Assembly (NCBI GenBank): GCA_024233875.1
Contig: JACKPB010000009.1
Location: forward strand, 1-64,000
Direction: 5' to 3'
DNA length: 64,000 nucleotides
Source of the DNA: Leptospiraceae bacterium
GTDB taxonomy: Bacteria > Spirochaetota > Leptospiria > Leptospirales > Leptospiraceae
The notes beneath the pieces were generated by a model. The model saw only the letters and a program-made list of their open reading frames with translations, had not been told where the DNA came from and did no database searches. The translations under genes and the position numbers were made by a program. This document shows positions 60,233-64,000 of this stretch, piece after piece (the stretch's first letter is position 1; each line of letters begins with the position of its first letter).

Positions 60233-61543
60233 ATGAGAGAAATTAAAACAGTAACAATTCTAGGTGCCAATGGTGCCATGGGTGCGGGAAGTGCGGGAGT
60301 CATTGCTTCTTTTGGTGAAGCAAAAGTCCACATGCTAGCCCGTGATCTGGGAAAAGCGAACGAAGGAATTTCCAAGGCTATCAAATCTGTCCGTACTGAC
60401 ACAATCAAAGATAGAATGATAGCAGGTACATATGATAATGACCTAGCCAAAGCAGTTTCAGAATCAGATTGGGTTTTTGAGTTAGTAGCTGAAAGTTATG
60501 AAGTCAAAGAACCCATAAACAAAGAAATTGCCAAGCATAGAAAACCCGGGACCATAGTATCCACTGTATCTTCCGGTTTATCTATTGAACGTCTGGCTAA
60601 ATCTTTTGATGAAGATGGTCAAAAACATTATTTTGGAACTCATTTCTTCAATCCTCCCTACAAAATGATTCTCTGTGAATTAGTATCACACAAAGGCAAT
60701 GACCCTAAGATCAAGTCTGAACTGGGTGCCTATCTGGAAAATGTCCTACGCAGAGCAGTAGTTTATACAAACGACACACCGGCTTTTGCAGGAAATCGCA
60801 TTGGTTTTCAATTGATGAATGAGATTGCCCAATTGGCTGAAAGATATTCAGATAAGGGTGGAATCGCTCTTATGGACGAAATCATGGGTGGATTCACCGG
60901 TCGGGCAATGGGCCCTCTGGCGACAGTCGATTTCGTAGGACTGGATGTTCACAAAGCTATCGTAGACAATCTTTACGAATTTACCAAAGATGCAGCTCAT
61001 GAAACCTTCAAGTTGCCCGGTTACATGCAAAAACTCATCGATTCCGGTAACCTGGGAGCCAAATCGGGACAGGGTCTTATGAAGAGATCCAAAACTGCTG
61101 ATGGAAAAAGAGAAAAGTTCGTGTACAATATCGCTACAGGAAATTACGATCCCTATCCAAAATTTGATATCGCTTTCACAAAACAAGCCTCTGATAGAAT
61201 CAGAAGTTCTGACTACAAAGGTGCAATGGAAATCATCAAATCAGCAAAAGGTTTGGAAGCCGAGCTCTGCCGATACTTTATGGCACGATACATCAGCTAC
61301 TCACTTTCCATCGTGGGTGAAGTTGTAGACAATAAAGAAAACGCTGACAAAGCTATGGGTTTTGGATTCAACTGGGTGCCTGCTTCTGCATTTGTAGATC
61401 TCCTGGGAGGAGTCAAATCCAGTATCCAGTTTATCGAGGATGCTAAAGTTCCCGTTCCTGATGTCCTTGCTAAAGCTGACAATTCCAAACCATTCTATGA
61501 ATTGCATGATATTTTAGATGCACGGGCTCTATTCCGAGCGTAA
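60233..61543 (+). CDS. 3-hydroxyacyl-CoA dehydrogenase
   Basis: 436 aa. Rossmann motif VTILGANGAMGAGSAGVIASFGEAKVHMLARD (residues 7-38), STVSSGLSIERLA, then GTHFFNPPYKMILCELVSHKG, which is the 3HCDH signature, and FAGNRIGFQLMNEIA. The C-terminal region from about 310 is a second 3HCDH-type helical domain. It oxidises (S)-3-hydroxyacyl-CoA in beta-oxidation. It is followed 17 bp later by a thiolase gene, a typical fatty-acid oxidation pair. Confidence 0.93.
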   Translation: MREIKTVTILGANGAMGAGSAGVIASFGEAKVHMLARDLGKANEGISKAIKSVRTDTIKDRMIAGTYDNDLAKAVSESDWVFELVAESYEVKEPINKEIAKHRKPGTIVSTVSSGLSIERLAKSFDEDGQKHYFGTHFFNPPYKMILCELVSHKGNDPKIKSELGAYLENVLRRAVVYTNDTPAFAGNRIGFQLMNEIAQLAERYSDKGGIALMDEIMGGFTGRAMGPLATVDFVGLDVHKAIVDNLYEFTKDAAHETFKLPGYMQKLIDSGNLGAKSGQGLMKRSKTADGKREKFVYNIATGNYDPYPKFDIAFTKQASDRIRSSDYKGAMEIIKSAKGLEAELCRYFMARYISYSLSIVGEVVDNKENADKAMGFGFNWVPASAFVDLLGGVKSSIQFIEDAKVPVPDVLAKADNSKPFYELHDILDARALFRA

Positions 61544-61560
61544 TTCTGAGGAGAAAAATT

Positions 61561-62826
61561 ATGGCAGAAAAAGTTTTTATATTAGGTGGAGAACAAACCG
61601 ATTTCCAGAGAAACTGGTCCAAAGAAGGCAAAACCTTCATGGCTATGATGCGTGAAGTAGTTGAAGACGCTCTCCAGAAAACCGGAATGGAATATTCTGA
61701 AATCAAACGATTGAATGAAACCAACAGAGTAGCAGTTTTTGTTGGAAATTTTGATGCAGAACAATATGCGAACCAGGGTCATTTGGGAGCATTTCTCACT
61801 GAAGTTCATCCTGCATTCAACGGAGTTCCCGGTGGTCGTTATGAGGCAGCCTGCGCTTCCGGTTCGGTAGCTCTCGATGCTGCATCCGCTCACATTCGTG
61901 CAGGGGACTATGATCTAGCTGTTGTAGTGGGGATCGAAGTGATGAAGACTGTCAACTCCGCTATCGGTGGTGATTTTCTCGGAACTGCGGCTTACTACGA
62001 AAAAGAAGCCAAAGGGATCGAGTTCCCCTTTCCAAAATTATTCGGAAAATTAGCCGATGTGATTTTGGATCGATACAAACTCAAAGAAGAAGTTTTCATG
62101 GATGCTCTTGCTGAGATTTCCCGAATCAATTATGACAATGCAAAACGTAATCCCAAATCTCAAACCAGAACCTGGTTTATGAACAAAGAACATGCTTGTT
62201 CGAGAGGTGGCGAAAACAATATGTCTGTTGGTGGAAGACTTTGCATTACCGACTGCTCTCAGGTTACTGATGGAGCCGCTGTAGTCTTTTTGGCTTCTTC
62301 TTCTTACGCTGAAGAGTTTGCAAAGAAAACTGGTAAAAAATCCAGCGATTTCCCTCAGGTCAAAGGTTGGGGACACAGAGTGGCTCCCGTAACTTTCGCA
62401 GGAAAAGTGGCTGAATCAGAAGGCAACAAATTCATCGTTCCCTGGACAAGACAGGCTGTAGATGACGCATACAAAAGAGCCGGAATGAATGTAGATCAGA
62501 TTGATGTTTTTGAAACTCATGATTGCTTCACATCCAGTGAATATGCTGCGATTTCTGCATTCGGAATCACCGAACCCGGAAAAGAGCACGAAGCTATTCA
62601 AAATGGGATCATCGACTTCAAAGGCAAAAAGCCAATCAACCCGAGTGGTGGATTGATCGGAGTGGGTCACCCGGTAGGAGCAAGTGGAGTGAGAATGATG
62701 CTGGATCTCTACAAGCAGGTTACCGGTACAGCCGGTGGGTATCAGGTAGAAGGTGCCAAAAATGGTTTGATGTTGAACATTGGAGGATCCGCTACCACAA
62801 ATATGGTTTTCGTAGTTGGTAAATAA
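61561..62826 (+). CDS. SCP-x-type thiolase / acetyl-CoA acyltransferase
   Basis: 421 aa with GAGGAGA upstream. Nucleophile Cys in YEAACASGSVALDAA (about 99), then DVFETHDCFTSSE and NPSGGLIGVGHPVGASGVRM, with catalytic His in the latter. These motifs place it in the thiolase-like lipid-transfer-protein (SCP-x) branch rather than FadA. It cleaves 3-ketoacyl-CoA with CoA, completing the cycle begun by the preceding dehydrogenase. Confidence 0.92.
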   Translation: MAEKVFILGGEQTDFQRNWSKEGKTFMAMMREVVEDALQKTGMEYSEIKRLNETNRVAVFVGNFDAEQYANQGHLGAFLTEVHPAFNGVPGGRYEAACASGSVALDAASAHIRAGDYDLAVVVGIEVMKTVNSAIGGDFLGTAAYYEKEAKGIEFPFPKLFGKLADVILDRYKLKEEVFMDALAEISRINYDNAKRNPKSQTRTWFMNKEHACSRGGENNMSVGGRLCITDCSQVTDGAAVVFLASSSYAEEFAKKTGKKSSDFPQVKGWGHRVAPVTFAGKVAESEGNKFIVPWTRQAVDDAYKRAGMNVDQIDVFETHDCFTSSEYAAISAFGITEPGKEHEAIQNGIIDFKGKKPINPSGGLIGVGHPVGASGVRMMLDLYKQVTGTAGGYQVEGAKNGLMLNIGGSATTNMVFVVGK

Positions 62827-62831
62827 TCAGT

Positions 62832-63836
62832 TTGTACCTACCGCGACACTATAAAATCGATAAGAAAAAATCCGTCAATATAAAGCCATTTGTATTGATG
62901 GTTCTCATCATCGGAATTGGATTTGCTCTCTTCTCCAAGAAGAAGGAAATCCAATTCCTTTTTGCGGGGAATATTTCCCAAAAGTACACAAAATTAGAAA
63001 AAAAAATAATCTCCGGTATGGTATCCGGAAAAATCGAAAAAGAGTTCATCGGGGATTTTCAAGAAATCTCATTGGCTTTTTTTAATTCTGAGCCCACCAA
63101 TCCTTCAGCACATCATGGACTGGCAAAAGCAGCCTACTACGAACTAGTAACCACAAACTTCTCTTTTGATGTAGACAAACTGCTTCACTTTGTTACCAAT
63201 TCCAATTCCTCATCTACATCACTCACAGAAGTAAAACCCATTTTAGATAAAATATATAGAAACGCCCTAAGAGCCAAAGTATTTAGAAATGAATTTCCCG
63301 AAATGGATTCCAATCAATTATTGATTTCTCTCTGCGAAACTCTCGAAGGTAGAAAACGCCCCGCACTCATTCTAGAACAACTTATCCAAATCAAATATGA
63401 AAATATCTCACCGGAACTAAAACCTATCTTCCTCTGGCTCAATTTTATCACTACAGTCAATTCAGGTGATTTGGATGCTCTGGAAGCAATTTTTGAAATG
63501 AACAAAAAATTAGAATCGGGATTGAACATCAAAATCAAAAAACGTGAATTTGGATTTTTGATGGGAATCGCTAATTACAATCAAAAAGAATATGTTCAGG
63601 CACTTCAATACTTCAGAGAATCCAGAATTCAAAAAATGGATTTTTTAACAATAGAGTCGATAAAATTTGAAGCTTCTATCTTTCATATACAAAACCTACA
63701 CGAAAAAGCAATCTCCCTTTTAGAAAATCTCTACACAACCCTGAACAATGAAGACGAAACCATCAAAGAAAAAATTCGCCTTATCCTACTTACCAAACCC
63801 GGATTGCGTTCTAAACTAGTGGGACTGGAACAATGA
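62832..63836 (+). CDS. Membrane-anchored helical-repeat (TPR-like) protein
   Basis: 334 aa, TTG start at 62832, five bases after the thiolase stop. One transmembrane segment (FVLMVLIIGIGFALFS, about 18-35), then helices of TPR-like pattern (NPSAHHGLAKAAYYEL, FGFLMGIANYNQKEYVQALQYFRESRIQ, FEASIFHIQNLHEKAISLLENLY). Likely an assembly or tethering factor. It is in the same operon as the thiolase; function unknown. Confidence 0.7.
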   Translation: MYLPRHYKIDKKKSVNIKPFVLMVLIIGIGFALFSKKKEIQFLFAGNISQKYTKLEKKIISGMVSGKIEKEFIGDFQEISLAFFNSEPTNPSAHHGLAKAAYYELVTTNFSFDVDKLLHFVTNSNSSSTSLTEVKPILDKIYRNALRAKVFRNEFPEMDSNQLLISLCETLEGRKRPALILEQLIQIKYENISPELKPIFLWLNFITTVNSGDLDALEAIFEMNKKLESGLNIKIKKREFGFLMGIANYNQKEYVQALQYFRESRIQKMDFLTIESIKFEASIFHIQNLHEKAISLLENLYTTLNNEDETIKEKIRLILLTKPGLRSKLVGLEQ

Positions 63837-64000
63837 CTTCATCCATTTCCGGTAAGATTGCGACTCATGAGAAAACATTTTATGGGTCGATTGTCTTTGA
63901 CCAAAATTCTGGTTTAATACAAGAAATCCTTCCAGACAAGATTATTGAAAACTCCAAAAAATTCTCTGACTCCTGTGTGATCTTCCCCGGATTTGGAGAC
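63833..64000 (+). CDS. Start of a probable amidohydrolase (partial)
   Basis: Frame opens with ATG 63833 overlapping the previous stop (ATGA) and runs off the window after 56 residues. The first residues form the beta-sandwich start of amidohydrolases (KIATHEKTFYGSIVFDQNSG) and reach SCVIFPGFGD, which in NagA and dihydroorotase-type proteins leads to the metal-binding HxH motif. The family call is tentative. Confidence 0.5.
   Translation, partial: MTSSISGKIATHEKTFYGSIVFDQNSGLIQEILPDKIIENSKKFSDSCVIFPGFGD

Overview
The window looks like chromosome of an AT-rich spirochaete close to the Leptospiraceae. This is inferred from many lipoproteins with loose, spirochaete-style lipoboxes, a six-blade NHL-propeller lipoprotein, a tandem set of TRL-like lipoproteins, DUF1566/Lcl-domain proteins, FapA (DUF342), multi-CNB and PAS proteins, and a tRNA-Ser / dnaX / ybaB / recR block. 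No 16S rRNA gene is present, so the placement rests on gene content only.

Layout. 1-6 kb: the end of a TetR-like regulator, a short-chain dehydrogenase, a flavin amine oxidase, and two lipoproteins, the second ending in an NHL propeller. 6-14.5 kb: an accessory region built from a non-coding tandem repeat whose monomers fall into a few sizes (70, 244 and 325 bp). It is split by an IS66-family element (9275-11638) and followed by a DUF4143-type ATPase with a large palindromic operator. 14.5-20.5 kb: three TRL-like lipoproteins, a coiled-coil membrane protein, a DUF1566 lipoprotein, an EI24 membrane protein, and metZ with a rhodanese. 20.5-24.9 kb: a protein with four cyclic-nucleotide-binding folds, tRNA-Ser(GGA), dnaX, ybaB and recR. 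24.9-33.9 kb (minus strand): an XpaC/TelA pair, a DprE1/DprE2-like oxidoreductase pair, FapA, an alpha/beta hydrolase and a degenerate GGDEF protein. 33.9-40.8 kb (plus strand): a methyltransferase, a PP2C-like pseudo-phosphatase, a YbbA/YbbP-like ABC system and a sodium:solute symporter. 40.8-45.3 kb: an anti-sigma-type ATPase, TrmL, an S1-repeat protein and small secreted or ankyrin proteins. 45.5-56.2 kb (minus strand): a tightly packed set reading beta-lactamase-like lipoprotein, major-vault-protein homologue, 46-codon small ORF, PAS sensor, fructosamine kinase, gcvT, gcvH and a Ser/Thr kinase with PEGA and Lcl domains. 56.8-64 kb: a diiron ferritin-like protein with a TetR regulator, a response-regulator/ATPase, a 3-hydroxyacyl-CoA dehydrogenase and SCP-x-type thiolase pair, a TPR-like membrane protein, and the start of an amidohydrolase.

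Most striking points. (1) 51961-54420 encodes what reads as a full-length bacterial homologue of eukaryotic major vault protein: N-terminal MVP repeats, a band-7-like shoulder, a long cap helix and a cap-ring segment. It sits in an operon with overlapping start and stop codons. (2) The repeat array has quantised monomer lengths, and most monomers carry a terminator-like hairpin. (3) A separate family of about 92-bp intergenic repeats has at least seven copies across the window. (4) Several signalling proteins keep a recognisable fold but have lost catalytic residues.
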